This document shows, one piece after another, positions 1-12,188 of a stretch of 33,575 nucleotides of DNA. The stretch is from positions 74,598 through 108,172 of the forward strand of contig JAENRP010000138.1 in NCBI GenBank assembly GCA_024741835.1. The letters run 5' to 3'. A program made the position numbers and the translations under genes. The notes under the pieces were generated by a model. It saw only the letters and a program-made list of their open reading frames with translations. It had not been told where the DNA came from and searched no databases. Source of the DNA: Diplocarpon mali. Taxonomy: Eukaryota; Ascomycota; Leotiomycetes; Helotiales; Drepanopezizaceae. Each line of letters opens with the position of its first letter. The first letter of the stretch is position 1.

Positions 1-397
1 AGCCTTACATTCCTCGGCCCTACTGAACGCACGATTTCACCCCTCCCGGTACACACTCTCTCTTCCAAACATGCATCTGATGGCACTCGAGCCGCATTCC
101 CGATATCAGACGCGGGCCCGCTTCGCCTCTCCCCCCAAGCAGAGACGTCGACTTTCCACCGCATCTTGTACCGGAGAGGTCAGGTCACGTGATGGTCCGT
201 CGAGCTCGATCACGAGGTACGTTTCGCACCCAAAAAGCTAGCTGACGCGCGACACTCCGTCTGCCCACTCTGGTGGCCTCCCAAATCAGGCATGAACCAG
301 CCCTCTCTCTCTCCGGCCAACCTTACCCTCCTCCACCCAAGATCAGAGCGTCACGTGCCTCGCCTCTTTACGCCTCGCCACCAGACTAGTCCCAACC

Positions 398-450
398 TCT
401 TCCTCCTCCTCCTCCTCCTCCTCCTCTGCCTCTTCCTCCTCCTCCCCCCC
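398..450. repeat. TCC/CTCCT pyrimidine microsatellite ending in a C-run
   Basis: An almost uninterrupted TCC tract is followed by a short C-run. It generates poly-Leu on the plus strand and poly-Glu on the minus strand in spurious ORFs, which is why those ORFs look long. Confidence 0.9.
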
Positions 451-916
451 CAGCGCCAATGGAGAAAACGAGCCGGAACCATCACGACGACATGGCACCC
501 ATTCCTCCCGGAACTTGACGCAGTGGCACTCGGCCGTGCCAGGGTGTCCCGGCACATCACAGCCATGCGAAGAGAACGGCCACGAAGCACCAAGCACCAA
601 ACACCAAGCACCAAGCGCCCGACTGATGGATGCTCCCCTGTGCCATCCAAGCCTCGCCAACGCATCGAACAGAGTGGCTCCAGTCCTGGACCGACTCGCC
701 CTGTCCGACCCCGGAAGTATCAAAATATGTATAACCAGTATTTGGATTGATTTAAATCCATCAGGTTCAAGATAAATCAGAACGATGCCCGAGAGAATCC
801 CCTGGTCGGCCGTGAACACCCTGTCCTCCATGCTCGAATCCTGTCTCACCCTCCCCTCCCTCCGTCTGTACCCGCCGCGGCATCCTGAGCCACACAGCCG
901 GACCCTGTGGCGCAAG

Positions 917-940
917 ACCTGGACCTGGACCTGGACCTCG
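917..940. repeat. 6-bp repeat (ACCTGG), about four copies
   Basis: Four near-perfect copies of a hexamer are visible. Nothing around it suggests coding use. Confidence 0.85.
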
Positions 941-1124
941 AAAGAGAACACGACAAGCACGAGATCAGGGCCAGTCGAGACTGAAGACTGCGCCTGCGCC
1001 TGAGATCATGAACATGGGTGGTGCGCACTCCATCGAGGGTTAGATCGTGTCGGAGATCTGAGAACGAGTTGTACCTCAATACCACCAAGAGTACATGGGC
1101 CCAACAACGTGGATCAGTCACATG

Positions 1125-1445
1125 TTGTCTCCAGCACGGATCGCACGACGTGTTTGTTGGTCAAGCAGCAACTCCGACTTGGATATGGATGCCGGTGAAT
1201 GCATATCACATGCTCGTCACATGACGCGATGCCAAGGCGCTAAGGCCGAGGCACCCACATAGATATTCTCGAATTCCGAGAACTCTCGGACACTACAAGA
1301 CACCCAACACCATCGTTGGCACCTCATACTTCCTCGTGCGCTCTTCTAGACTACTATCAGAGCATATCATAGCTACAGATATTCGTCTCCAGCTCGGATA
1401 CCACGACGTGCTATTGGGCAAGCTGCAAATCCGAGTTGGATGCTC
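1125..1445 (+). repeat. Degenerate direct duplication, about 60 bp, two copies
   Basis: About 1125-1187 and about 1384-1444 align over roughly 60 bp at perhaps 75% identity by eye. Shared blocks include GTCTCCAGC, CGGAT, CACGACGTG and CAAGC-GCAA-TCCGA-TTGGAT. The alignment needs a one-base indel. The copies are about 260 bp apart in direct orientation. Neither lies in a recognisable gene. Confidence 0.55.
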
Positions 1446-2324
1446 GTCATCAAATCTCCAACGCCAACATGTAAACACAAGCAGAAGCTTCGATCACACA
1501 TCGGTAGGTAGGTATGCCTGGTACGATGCCATGACTGCCAAGGGTTCAGACCACCCCCTCCCACTCTGCGACTACACGTCACGGCAGCACCGAGCCGACA
1601 CCTTTCCGGAACCCACGTTTCCCCAATCGAAGCAAGGGGGAGGAGAAGAACGCATGTCGAAGAGCATTTTCCCAGCTCGGTTGGTGAAGACTCACCTACC
1701 GTGTATGTGTGGCGAGAGAGAGAGTGCTCAGCCTTTCACCGGCAGCACCACTCAAACATATGCCCCACCGAAGCTATAATCCTCACAGTCCCTTACCCTA
1801 CACGTTCACACGAATAAACTCAGGGTTAGGATTCTCCCTAGACGGGAACAGAAGAAAACAAACCTCTCAAATCCTCCTCCGGACGGAGGTACACAAGTGA
1901 ACATACATGCACACCCAGATCCAGGCTTTCCGATTCGATACTGATACTACATCCTCGGTGATCTCCTGCACCACATTCTCTTCTGCTCTGCTCTCTCCTA
2001 TCCTGCTTCCGCTTGGGGGCTTGGTCCAGTGGGCTTCTGACACTCGGAGCGTGATGACTATGTGAGTTGGGACGAGTTGTGGAGGGCGTGCTGAGGGGAG
2101 AGATGGAGTATACGACGGTACCGTGTACTGGTTCGGGAATCCGTGCCGTAGGGCGTCTCTTTCGCCAGTCCGGAGATGGTCCTGTGCGGTGGGCGGTTGG
2201 ATGAGAGGGTCTCGGATGGGTGATGGCTGGCGCGAGACGTTTTTTATTTATTTTTAAACCTTATCTTTATATGTTTTTCTTTTTTCTTTTCGAGGTCTCC
2301 TCTAGTGACGATGTGCCAGCATAT

Positions 2325-2346
2325 CGGAATGGAATGGAATGGAATG
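2325..2346. repeat. GGAAT pentamer repeat
   Basis: About four tandem copies of a GGAAT pentamer are visible. It is a simple repeat with no sign of a larger array around it. Confidence 0.85.
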
Positions 2347-2489
2347 GGGTTTGATTGTGATTATGCACTGATTGCGGATAGGTAAGTCGAGCTTGTGGAG
2401 GGGTGCTTGTAGAGCAGAGGAGAGTAGGAGCAAAAACAATTGAACATTTGCAAGGCAAAGATATGTTCATTCTAGATGTTGACTATCTG

Positions 2490-2715
2490 GTACATTTCGT
2501 AGTGAACAAATTTATTAGTGAATATACTGATTAGTTCCTATATTCAGTTGATATGTTCATTAGGTAACACATTCATTAGTTAATATACTCATTTGTAATA
2601 TGCTCAGTACTTTATAGATTCACTAGTTCATATATCCACTAGTTGATATATTCAATAGTTAACACATCCATCACTCAACACACTCACTATTCAATACATT
2701 CACTCATCAAAATAT
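2490..2715. repeat. Degenerate A/T-rich tandem array, about 18-20 bp period
   Basis: The stretch consists of variants of a TTAGTTAATATATTCA-like unit (for example ATTAGTTAATATACTCAT, CTAGTTGATATATTCAAT, ATAGTTAACACATCCAT). The spacing is about 18-20 bp and the units become more C-rich toward the 3' end. It reads as an old minisatellite that has diverged. It differs sharply in composition from the GC-rich DNA on either side. Confidence 0.65.
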
Positions 2716-2934
2716 TGGCATCAAGAAAGCCACACACCTCAACGCCATCGCTCCGTCCTCAGTAAGCAGCCCTGGTTGTTTGTTCCTCGGGGGGGGGATT
2801 AAGCGAGCGCGCCCGGCAACACCAGGCGATTGGGGTTGGGAGGTCGAGACGCCGAGATCAGAGAGGGAGCCGCGGTGGCTCGTCTCGTTCGCCTCTCTGC
2901 ACTCGTGATGTGTCTGGAGGTGCTGGTTTTGAAT

Positions 2935-3165
2935 GCGGTGGGACGTGGGCCTTTTTATACTTGTGGTGGGGCTTGGGTGCTGTTTTTGAATGCGGTGGGA
3001 CGTGGGCCTTTTTATACTTACGATATATCTTTACATACTATCCTTTAATGCGGTGGAACTTGGGCCTCTCTATACTTACGATATATCTTTACATACTATC
3101 CTTTAATGCGGTGGAACTTGGGCCTTTCTATACTTACGATATATCTCCGCATGCTATTCTTCAAC
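2935..3165. repeat. 58-bp tandem array, four copies
   Basis: Four head-to-tail copies start at 2935, 2992, 3050 and 3108. Each begins GCGGTGG(G/A)AC(G/T)TGGGCC and the last three continue into an A/T-rich half with TATACTTACGATATATCT. Copies 2 and 3 are nearly identical, the first diverges in its second half, and the fourth has decayed toward its 3' end. Each unit joins a GC-rich half to an AT-rich half. Open frames through it encode repeated peptides (such as LNAVGRGPFYT), but I see no gene context. Confidence 0.9.
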
Positions 3166-6100
3166 GAGCTGGGACTCCGGGTACGTGATGTGCTCTGCTC
3201 ATCTCTCCCGATCGCCTGCACAGGTGGACATACATATCTGTGCCAGGGCTTTGGGCCAACCAGAAACCCAGCTGCCCCCCAGCGGAAACCCGACAACGCT
3301 GGGGATGTGTCTGGAGGGCACGAACGGAACCCGCTCGGGGGATGGGTTGGTCGCCTGCCGGCTGTGAATAGTCGCCCGCCACGGTTCGGTGCCCCTGATC
3401 CTGACTGACTTGCCAGGTACGCCGAGACGGCGACTGCGGAGAGACTACGAGAGAGCCCTTCAGACGTCAAGTCCCCGAGCGGATCACAGCTGGTGCACCC
3501 ACCTGCCATCCGTGTCATGCTCGGAAGAGAATGCGAGGCTTGGGCCTGGGATGCTTGAGATGTCACTTGGACTTGGTTTAGAGCTCGAGAGTTGCGGCAA
3601 TACGCAGCTCCGACGGCTTGCGTACGGTTCAGGGATCTTGCTTGGGCCCGAGTACCCGCGCATCCAGCCGTCGAGACGACATGCCTACCCTCTCCGCACG
3701 ACGTGCCTCGCATGCTCTCGAAGAGCCGAAGAGCACCTCGCAACAGGCAAAGTCTTCGCGGTGCTGTCTGGCCTGAGCTCGCCCTCGAGTAGAGCATCCC
3801 ATGCGACACGCCCCAGGCGTTGGCGATGCACATTCCCTCCGACGAGCAGAGATCCTCGCTTACGGTATTGATATCCAGCCGCGGCTAGGCCCCAGGAGCA
3901 CACTTTCTCCCACGCCGTGCGCCCGGCAAACCGAGCCCGCCTCTTGCCCGCAGCCCCGGAACAGGACAAACCCCGTGGCATCCCAGTGCTTTCTAACGTG
4001 TCATGCGCGGTGCTTTGTCGCGGGCCAAGTAGACCCCACGTCAGCGCGTGAACAACGGTGCGTTGGAGAGGTTAGATATACTTGCATGGGGTGTTGACTT
4101 GGACGGTGACGAAGGGGCAAGAATGGTACCATCCATGCAGTCGCCGCGTGCGGAATTGTGACTTTGTTCTTTCTCGAGGGCTCTCTTTCATTCCGGGGGA
4201 ATCATGATCTTGTGGAGGGGTTCGTCGGACGTCTTGAGACTGGAACCTGAATCTGAATCTGGACATAGAGTTTGATATCTGGGATCGAGGTGTTGGATTC
4301 TGTACACGGAGTCTTACTCTAAAGAGTCGACGGATAGGAATCGCCTCCTGCTCCCAACACGGCATGGTATCGACCTGGTCTGAATATACGTTTGCTCCCA
4401 AAAGGGTTAACTCCTAGATTAGGCTGGGATTAGTTGTGGAGGTACAGCGGTCAATCACTGCACAAGATCAGTCGTAGGGGCTGGAAGTCGGGGCGTTCAA
4501 CGTGAGAGGGTCGTAACGTACCTGACACCTGTTTGCACTAGAGTTTATACCGAGCTGGATATCGGGATCGGGCTTGTATATTCTGCAGCTCGCGGATTCT
4601 GGCTCTGACAGTAAGGATAAGACGAGGAGTAGACGACATACCTCTGTACAGCGTTCAAGGAGAATGGCTGCACCTTGCGTCGACTACTCGAGTTCTACCA
4701 TTTTCGTCTCCTTTCTACGTGATCCGCGCCTCGCCTACTCCACACCTGCTGCCCTCAGTCACGACGTAGGCGCGCTCTCTAGCCAGAGACCGAGAATGAA
4801 AACTCTCGGTTACTATCTGTCATAGCCTGATGTTCTAGCAGCGATGGAGATCTCTGATCTAGGACGGATGAATCTGTAAGGGATGCATGGTCGAGCCGTG
4901 GGGATGCGGAGACACTGAGCTGCGTTGTCTGCTATCGTGCAATGATCAGAACCGCAAGATCCACTCATTCTTCACCTGCCGTCTGGCACTCAAGCCATCT
5001 GAGCTACCCTGTCCACCGAGGCTCCAAACTAAAATGTTCCGCGTCAATAAATATCCAAAATATGACCAGGCCTGGCTCTGATGTGACCATGGCAAGTGTC
5101 CGACGAAGAACGCTCACAGCTTCTAGTCGTCGTGTTGCGCCTGATCTCGCCAGATGTGTGAAATCCATTACAGCCATATCAATTGGCTGTATTATTGACA
5201 CTGGACTTAAGTACTATCGCAAACCGCCCAACTCATGCGATGGGTAGGCGAGGAGAAGAGACGTGGATCGGCGAGGGTATCGCGGCTTTCATTTAAGGGT
5301 TAGCTCGTCCCTGGGCAAGATACAGATATCTTACCTGAAATACCAGAGACGAACTCCTCGATCCCATGTCTGATCGCTGGTTCCGCTTCCAGGATCCACA
5401 CAATCCAAGTCCAGGAGCCTACACCCTCCAGCCGACAGTCGCCTTCACAGCCTTGGAATGGTTGTGAAAGACTCGTCTGCGCCCTGCCAGGATTACAGAC
5501 AGCTTCGCAATTGGCAGGCTCCAGCTGCCCCTCGGCTTCCTTGCTCTCTACATCGACTCTCCGGCCGGCCATGTCGCCGAGTGGGGACGTAGCGGACCCC
5601 TGACCTCTCTGCCCGAACATCCATGAGCCCCACTTGCCATTTAAGCGACCCGAAAGTCAACACATCATGACACCCTCCAGTATATACAAGCTTCATCTCT
5701 ACACACAGCAACCCACTCGATTCCAACCCCTTTGCCAAAGACTATTCGTCACATCTCACGACCCCCCAAAACCTGTCCACCTCTCGCAAATCCACACAGT
5801 ATCTGATTCGATCAGTAAAGATCCGGCATCTCCACCATCCTTAGTATCTGATAAGTATGGTCCCTGGACGGCCTGTACGAAGCTGAGCCTCCTAAATACC
5901 CCGCCCTGACCCCGTCACCTCCCGAGGACCTCGGGCCCGGTGCGTACCACCACGCAAGCTGCGTCGCAGTGCACCAGGCTTCAGCCAAGCGCAGTCTTCT
6001 TTGCAGACTCGAGCACAGTCTAGAGCGCTACCGAGCAAGAGAAGCCCACCATCTACCCGTTCAGTCGGACGTCTGTATATCCCTCGCACGGAAGAGCCAC

Positions 6101-6205
6101 GCTCGCAGCCAACCGAGCCGGAGCCACACAAACCGGCATCCCCATCGCTCGCTCCCCCCCCCCCACGGCCGCGAGAGAGAAGTCTGAGCTCTGAAGCGAC
6201 GAGGG

Positions 6206-6238
6206 CTCTTCTTCTTCTTCTTCTCCTCTCCTCTCCTG
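6206..6238. repeat. CTT/CCTCT microsatellite
   Basis: A CTT-repeat tract is followed by CTCCT-type units. It creates poly-Leu on the plus strand and Glu/Lys runs on the minus strand in chance ORFs. Confidence 0.85.
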
Positions 6239-6466
6239 AGCTCCGATGAGGTTGTTATCCCAGGGTTGGCCACTTGCTGCTACGGCAACATGGATGTGAA
6301 TACCGACGTGCACATGACTCAAGATCCCCAGACACGGTAGCACACAGCCTCTCGGCACCCTCGCCGTAGGACAGGATTCTTTGCTTGAACCTATGCCTAT
6401 GCCTTTGCCTTTGCCTCCCCCTTCCTCTTTCCCTGTCCCTGAAGCAAGAAGCAGGAAGTAAGATCC

Positions 6467-6522
6467 AAGAAGCGATACCTAAGAAGCGATACCTAAGAAG
6501 CGATATCTAAGAAGGAATATCC
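6467..6522. repeat. 14-bp tandem repeat, four copies
   Basis: Four consecutive copies of AAGAAGCGATACCT are seen. The first two are identical, the third has one change and the fourth has several. Looser AAGCAAGAAGC-type purine-rich relatives flank it. Confidence 0.85.
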
Positions 6523-7030
6523 AAGCAACGTCCGAGAAGCAAGAGACAGAAGATGAACCCGGGACAAAGACACAAAGCAGCATCGCTTGGCCATATATCA
6601 AGTCTCTTTCCCCACTCAGGGAGATACTATACTATGCTATACTATCCTATCCTGTACTGCTCGATCCTGCTCCAGACGAGACGAGACGACGCGAGACGGT
6701 GCGATGCGTAGGTGCCCCCGAGAGAGGGCTGCAGAGAGCTGGGTCCGCAATACAACAAATACATTACAGTACAACGCCCAACTTCCAAACGTCGGGTAGC
6801 GTAGGCTACGTAACTTCCAGTCATATGACATGACATGGTGTAATCAACCCTATGCCAGCCCGCCCCTTTCCCGGAGAAGAAGTAAACAAGGGAATAACAC
6901 GGCCCCGATCCAAGAACTACCAGGAATTCTTCTCTTTTCCAGCTCCGCTCCGCTACAGGTGCAGGCGCCCCATTACGCACCCGCGACTCGGCGCAACCCC
7001 TCCGTCTCAACCGCGACACACTGGGCCCCT

Positions 7031-10000
7031 TCAAATCAGATTAACCGCCCCGTCCTTGCTGCCCGCCACCTCCTTGCCGCTCGGGCTCATCTCCCGCAGG
7101 CCGTCCGTCGTGGGACTTGTCAACTCCCCCACGCTACCCTTCGCACTACGACTCACCTCCTCCTCGGCATCCAGCCGTTTCCGCCACTCGCTCAGACTGC
7201 TACTCAGCCCCTCGCCTGTATTCGCTGCGGCCAGGCCCCCGTTGCTGGCATCTCCCAGCGTGCGATCTTCGAAGTCGAACGCGTTGCTGAGTCGGTAGTT
7301 CTTATTCGTATTCTGCCAGTGCGAGCGCAGCGTCTCGAGCTCGGTCGCGAGGCTGTCGAGGGCCATGGAGCTGCGGTTGCCGCCGTCGCACATGGAGGAC
7401 GACGAGACGGATTCGGTGACCGACCCGTGACGTGCGTGCGCATCAGCGACGGTAACGGCGCCATTGGTAGCTTCGACGAGTCGGGACTGGCGACGGTAAT
7501 TGTCGACGGAGGACTCGACTTGGTCTAGCAACAGCGACACCTTCTGTTCGGCGTCGAGGGCGCGACGTTCTAGTTGGCTGTTCTCCTCCTGGAGCTGTGC
7601 GAGGTCTGATCGGGCCTGCTCTGCAGCGGTCGCCAGTTGTCGTTGAGACTGCTCGTGGTTCTGCTTCAGTTGGTCGCGCTCTTGTTGCGATGCGGCTAAT
7701 TCCTCTTTCACTTGCGCCATCTGATGCTCGAGCAGAGTCACCGCGGACTTGGCCTCCGCTTGTAGGCCTTCGATCTGCTTGTGGAGAGAAGCGCGTTCCC
7801 CTTCCCAGCCGCTTGATGCTTCCCGAGATGCTCCGCTCCTCTCTTCCGACTTGGCAAGCAGTTCTTTCAGGTTGTTATTCTCGGACTTGTATTTCGACAG
7901 CTCATCCTTCATCCGTTTGAGCATCTTCTCAGTACCCTTCACGTAGTGGACCGCCGACTGATAGTCGTTCTCCAGTTGACTGAGCTTTTCCCGGTATGCG
8001 TTCTCGGTCTCTCGGTGTTGCGCCTCGTAGGTCTGCTTCGTCTCTTCGTGCGCCTGAACGCTGGTGGCCAGTTGGTGCTCTAGCTCCCGAAGGCGTGAGA
8101 TGTCAGGGGTGTTGGAGCCAGATTGAGGACTCGACAAGCCACGTGCTCGGACGGCAGCCACGGGACTGATACCTCGCTCGCCAAGAATATCCTTGAGCGT
8201 GTTGTGCTGGACATACACGGCATTGGTCTCCAGTTGCTGGTTCGCGAGCTGGAACTTCATGTCCGAGTTGGCGGCTTGGATCGTCTGTACCTCACGCATG
8301 GTCGACTGCAGTTGCTTCCGGATCGACATGCCATCTCTGCTTGCTTGCTCCTGGTAAGCCTCAAGACCAGCTATCCGCTCTTCGGCACTGCGGAGCTTCT
8401 CGGACGCGGTATCAGCGGCTTGTTGGTACTTTCTTACCAGCAAGTTTGCCGCCTCAACCTGAGCTTGGAGCGCAGCAGAACGCTCGTCTCGAGGCGAGGA
8501 CTTGCCAGAAACATCGCGAGCGACGACCCGATCGAGGCCAGACATGAGAGTCTGTTTATATGTACGAGCCTCGTTTGCGTGCTGCTCCACGAGCTGTTCG
8601 GCGTCTCGGAGACGTCGAGAAGCAGTATCCAGCTCCGTGGTGCGCACCTCACACTCAGCTTTGAGACTTGCCACCTTGGCCTCGAGCGTCTCACGCTGAC
8701 TGCGCTCATCCTCCAACTTTCGCTCCAGCGTTGCCCTCGTTTCACCTGACGATTTCAATGCTTCGCGGAGAGACTCGAAAGTAGCGTTGTTGTCCTTGGT
8801 CGAGCTGGCTAGCTCGTTGTATCTCTCTTCCATTTCGTCCTTCTCGGCCTGCAGAAGTTGAGCCGCAGCCAAAGCCTCAGAGTAGACGACCGCCTCTTCT
8901 CTCGCTCTGATCTGAGATTCATGTAGCTCGGCTTTCAAGCGTTCTACGTCGGACGAGTTGCGTTGCTTGTACATCTCTAGCTCACTCAGCCGAGTCTGCG
9001 CAGTGTTCGAAGTATCCTCCGCCAGTTGTCGACCACGCTTCTCAGCCTCCAGCTCGGCACCCAACGTCTCGATCTTGTTTTTGAGATCTCGTTGCTCAGC
9101 AAGGGCCGCAGCCAGCTTTTTGCTGATATCCGTCGATCTGTCATTAGCCATCGAGCTCAGGTCGCGTGCATCGGCATACGGTTGCGGCGTGCTACTCTGG
9201 CTTCCACTGTGCGCAGCAAGCTTAGCCTTTGCGTAGACAGCCTCACTGACAGCCGCGTCGCGTTGCTTCTCGACCTCGGCAATCTTTTTGGCCGCGAGGA
9301 TACTTTGCTTGTCAATCGAGCCCTGGACATTCGCAAGCTCCGTCTTCAAAGCCAGCAGGGCCTCGATCAGTGGCTTATCGTCGTCGTCGAACGACTCGGC
9401 TGTCTTTTGATCGAGAAACGGACTGGCGGATGGATTTGAAGTGTAGCCAGCTTTGCGAGCAAGCTCAAGTTCCGACGCGTACCAAGCATTCCGAGTCTTC
9501 GCTGCGTCCAATTCCTTCAATATCGCCACGGTTTGGGAATTCCGCTTGGAGCTTTTTCGGGTCAAAGTATTACTAGGTTGCCGAGAGAGCGGAGGGGGCG
9601 AGGACGGTCGCGAACTCGTGACATTTCGTAGAGAGGATTGCTCGCTCGTGCTATCGACCGAGCCTTGTTGACGTTGCTGTCTGGACCTGGACGAGGACCT
9701 AGCTGCACCAGAACTAGATGTATTCATGCTCACCGGAGGGCCGTTCTCGGCTATGGGCCCAGGTCTTGATGCTTGGACTTGAGTAGGGGTACGACGACCA
9801 TTCATAACCGGGCTTTCTCTGGACGAATCTCTCGGCGCGGGGGATATGGTCCGGGCCGGAACTGGGGACATGCGCGCAACGCCGTCAACCGGTCGATTTT
9901 GCATGGAGGTGTCGGCCGCTTGCCCATAACTCCGCTCGGGCTTCATTTGAGGCTTGCCACGTCCCATTTGTGCCCCATTCGCACCGTTTGCTCGAGGATT

Positions 10001-11925
10001 GGGGGCCTGCTGCTGTGGAGGAGGGCCTGGAGGTGCTTGAGCCATCGAGGCTCTAGGTAGTTTCGATCCTCCCGGAGAAGCATTCGGGACCGCTCCGTTT
10101 GGAGGGCCTTGCTGACCCTGCAGGTTTGGCGACCCCTGTGAGCCAGCCGGCGCACCTTGCAGTTGAGCAGACCCGGGAGCCACGCCGTTCATATCATTAC
10201 CGTTTACGCCCGGCGCACCATTGCCTCGGCCGTAGCCCGGCTCTCTAGACGCGCCGTTAAGCCTCTTCGATTCCGGTACGGAAGATCCGTCCCGCGACAC
10301 CAATCCACGGCTTGCGCCGAGCCCCGGCTTCTCTGCGGCGCTGGGGCGCCGCTGCCCGGGAACGCGGTCGGCAGTCGGCGCGGGCTGAACAGTCTGGTCG
10401 TTGGGGTATCGGATCTTGCTGGTGTCCAAAAGATAAACAATGCCCAAGTCCCCGGATTCTCTCGCAGCGGTGCTCGGCTCCCCCGCTAACACCACAATTT
10501 GCTTGTTGTACGCCGTCATGCTGTGCCCAGATCTCGGAGACGGCGAAGGGCCCATGTTTTGAAATGTGTACCACCGCCTCGACGAAATCCTAAAAGCCGC
10601 CAAATCTCCCAGATCCGCCCCTTCTTCGGTCCGGCCTCCAAAGATATACATGACATCGTCGACAATCGCAGCTGCGTGTCCTTCTCGAGGAGCGGGTATG
10701 TATCCGATACAGTCGAGAGCGGTCCACGTGTTTGGTATGGGATCGTAGCACCAGACATCGTTGAACCATTGGAAGCCGTTTGTTCCCCCAAATCTGCACT
10801 CGTCAGTTGCGGACAACGATCTTGCATGCGAGACTTACAGGTATAACTTCTCATTGTATGTGACCACCGAGTGGTTTGTTCTCGCCGGGGGTATTTGGCC
10901 CGGCGGCGGCCCTCCCTCCTCGCTGTTCCGAATGAGCATCTCCCATCTGTTTGTGGGAACCTGCAGTTGATTCAAATCGAAAGCCACCAGGTCGTTCATG
11001 AAATATCCCTCTACCTGACCGCCAAAAACGTAAATCTTCGATCCGAGAATGTTTAGCGAATGCCCGTATCGCCCCGAAGGCCTCGGTCCAGCGGGCACTG
11101 CTCGCGACCATTGTCGTGTAGCTGTTCCTGTCAGCAGAGCCCCGATCGTCCCCAGGACAAACACCTACAGGTATTCAGGAGGTAGAGCGTCTCATCCAGA
11201 ACATCGGAATCATCCATCTTGGTATCTCCTCCATAGACAATAAACGCATTTCCAACCAACAGGCTGGCATGCCCAACCCTGGGTCCCGGGCCCTCGGCCG
11301 TCGTCGCCAGCGGATAACAAGCCATATTCCCCCCCGCCTCAACCATCCACAAATCTCCCTTGACCGTAGAACTGTTGATCAGCCCGCCCATCAAGTAGAT
11401 ATCGCCCTCTTTCGAAGCCACTGAATTGACAGCTGCGCCATATCGAGGAAACGGACTTGGATGCGAGGTTGTGTAGGTGAGACGCCGTTGCGACCAAGGG
11501 TAGAGCGAGGCATTGGGATTCGCGTTCATCGGGGGTTGTTGGACAGCAGGCGCAGAGCCGTTCCGCAACTATATCCCAACCGTTAGCACACCATCCATCT
11601 CCTCAGCACGCAAGTCCCATCCCGAGCCACTCACCGGAAGGTCGGACGCCGGCTGCTGCGTCTCTGGTCCTTGAGCTGGCCCCCGCCGACCATTGCCCTG
11701 CTGCTCGGGGCTGGGGATCGCAGCCGCCGAGACGCCTCCTCCTTGCAACGAAGTCATCGAATTGGTGACACTGGGGACCGGCGTCGACATCTTCTCTGCG
11801 GGCCTACTGTTTCCGAGGGACATCTGCGGTCCAGGGCCAGCCGCGGCGGCGGCCGGCCCTGTCTCCTTTGCCGATTGAGCCTTTTCTGCATTCTTGTTCC
11901 TACTCTTGAACAGAGAGAATGCCAT
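7031..11925 (-). CDS. tea1: Kelch-repeat / coiled-coil cell-end marker (Tea1/KelA type)
   Basis: The predicted protein has 1578 aa, from four exons read on the minus strand: 11925-11635, 11568-11169, 11121-10839 and 10793-7031. The introns are 66, 47 and 45 bp, and the lengths sum to a whole number of codons. The start is the ATG in CACGATGGC, giving MAFSLFKSRNKNAEK. Residues about 130-455 hold Kelch-type blades, with RYGAAVNS..IYLMGG, PRVGHASLLVG..FIVYGG, GRYGHSLNILG..IYVFGG, PREGHAAAIVDD..MYIFGG and PRSGHSMTAY. Residues about 460-740 are Ser/Pro/Gly-rich linker. From about residue 745 to 1450 the sequence is long heptad-like coiled coil, followed by a short disordered tail. Known for the family: Tea1/KelA proteins ride microtubule plus ends to growing cell tips and help set the polarity axis. 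The order of Kelch propeller, linker and coiled coil, and the size, match. Intron 2 was placed so that ..LLNT joins STRQWSRA; the alternative acceptor gives a stop. Confidence 0.95.
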
Positions 11926-12154
11926 CGTGACGGTGGTTCTCGCGTCGCGCGGCGGACCGCCTCAGGATAGGAGGTTGTGTCGTATCGTGTCGCGCGGCGG
12001 GTGGATGGTATGGCTGCGGTGGTGATCGGGGGGGGGGGGAGGTAGGATGAGATGAGGGATGTGATGGGTTTCTAGGGCCCTCCCGGCGTCGTGGGACAGG
12101 AGTGAGCACGGCCGCTGATGATCGCAAATCGTGAAATGTGATGGCTGGGGAGAT

Positions 12155-12188
12155 CGCCGTCGCCGTCGCCGTCGCCGTCACCGTCACC
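12155..12188. repeat. CGCCGT hexamer microsatellite
   Basis: About four copies of CGCCGT are followed by CACCGT variants. The tract lies about 230 bp upstream of the Kelch gene start codon, probably in its promoter or leader. Confidence 0.85.

Larger units (their letters stand above)
1..7030. other. Gene-poor 7-kb region without a supported gene
   Basis: I find no ORF here with a recognisable domain or a convincing exon-intron chain. The longer open frames (such as 343-960 and 3096-3833 on the minus strand) are low in complexity, rich in Arg/Ser/Pro, and overlap other open frames on both strands, as expected by chance in GC-rich DNA. What can be seen is repeats: a TCC tract near 400, a 6-bp repeat near 920, an old duplication near 1125/1384, GGAAT copies near 2330, a degenerate A/T-rich array from 2490, a 58-bp array from 2935, and a 14-bp array from 6467. 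The last few hundred bases should contain the 3' UTR and polyadenylation site of the Kelch gene, which ends at 7031 on the minus strand. A long non-coding transcript or a very divergent gene cannot be excluded. Confidence 0.55.

Noticed and set aside
343..960. Minus-strand ORF with a poly-Glu run
   Set aside because: The Glu run is the complement of the TCC microsatellite; the remainder is low complexity.
3096..3833. 245-codon minus-strand frame
   Set aside because: Partly overlaps the 58-bp array, is Ser/Arg/Gly-rich without motifs, and has competing open frames on both strands; long by chance in GC-rich DNA.
6830..7528. 232-codon plus-strand frame at the 3' end of the Kelch gene
   Set aside because: Most of it is antisense to the coiled-coil exon; no recognisable motif, and the real gene on the other strand explains the openness.
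8123..8749. 208-codon plus-strand frame within the Kelch gene
   Set aside because: Antisense shadow of the long coiled-coil exon.
11122..11168. Alternative acceptor for Kelch intron 2 at CTGACAG
   Set aside because: Using it creates an immediate TGA; the next CAG six bases further gives the continuous Kelch sequence.
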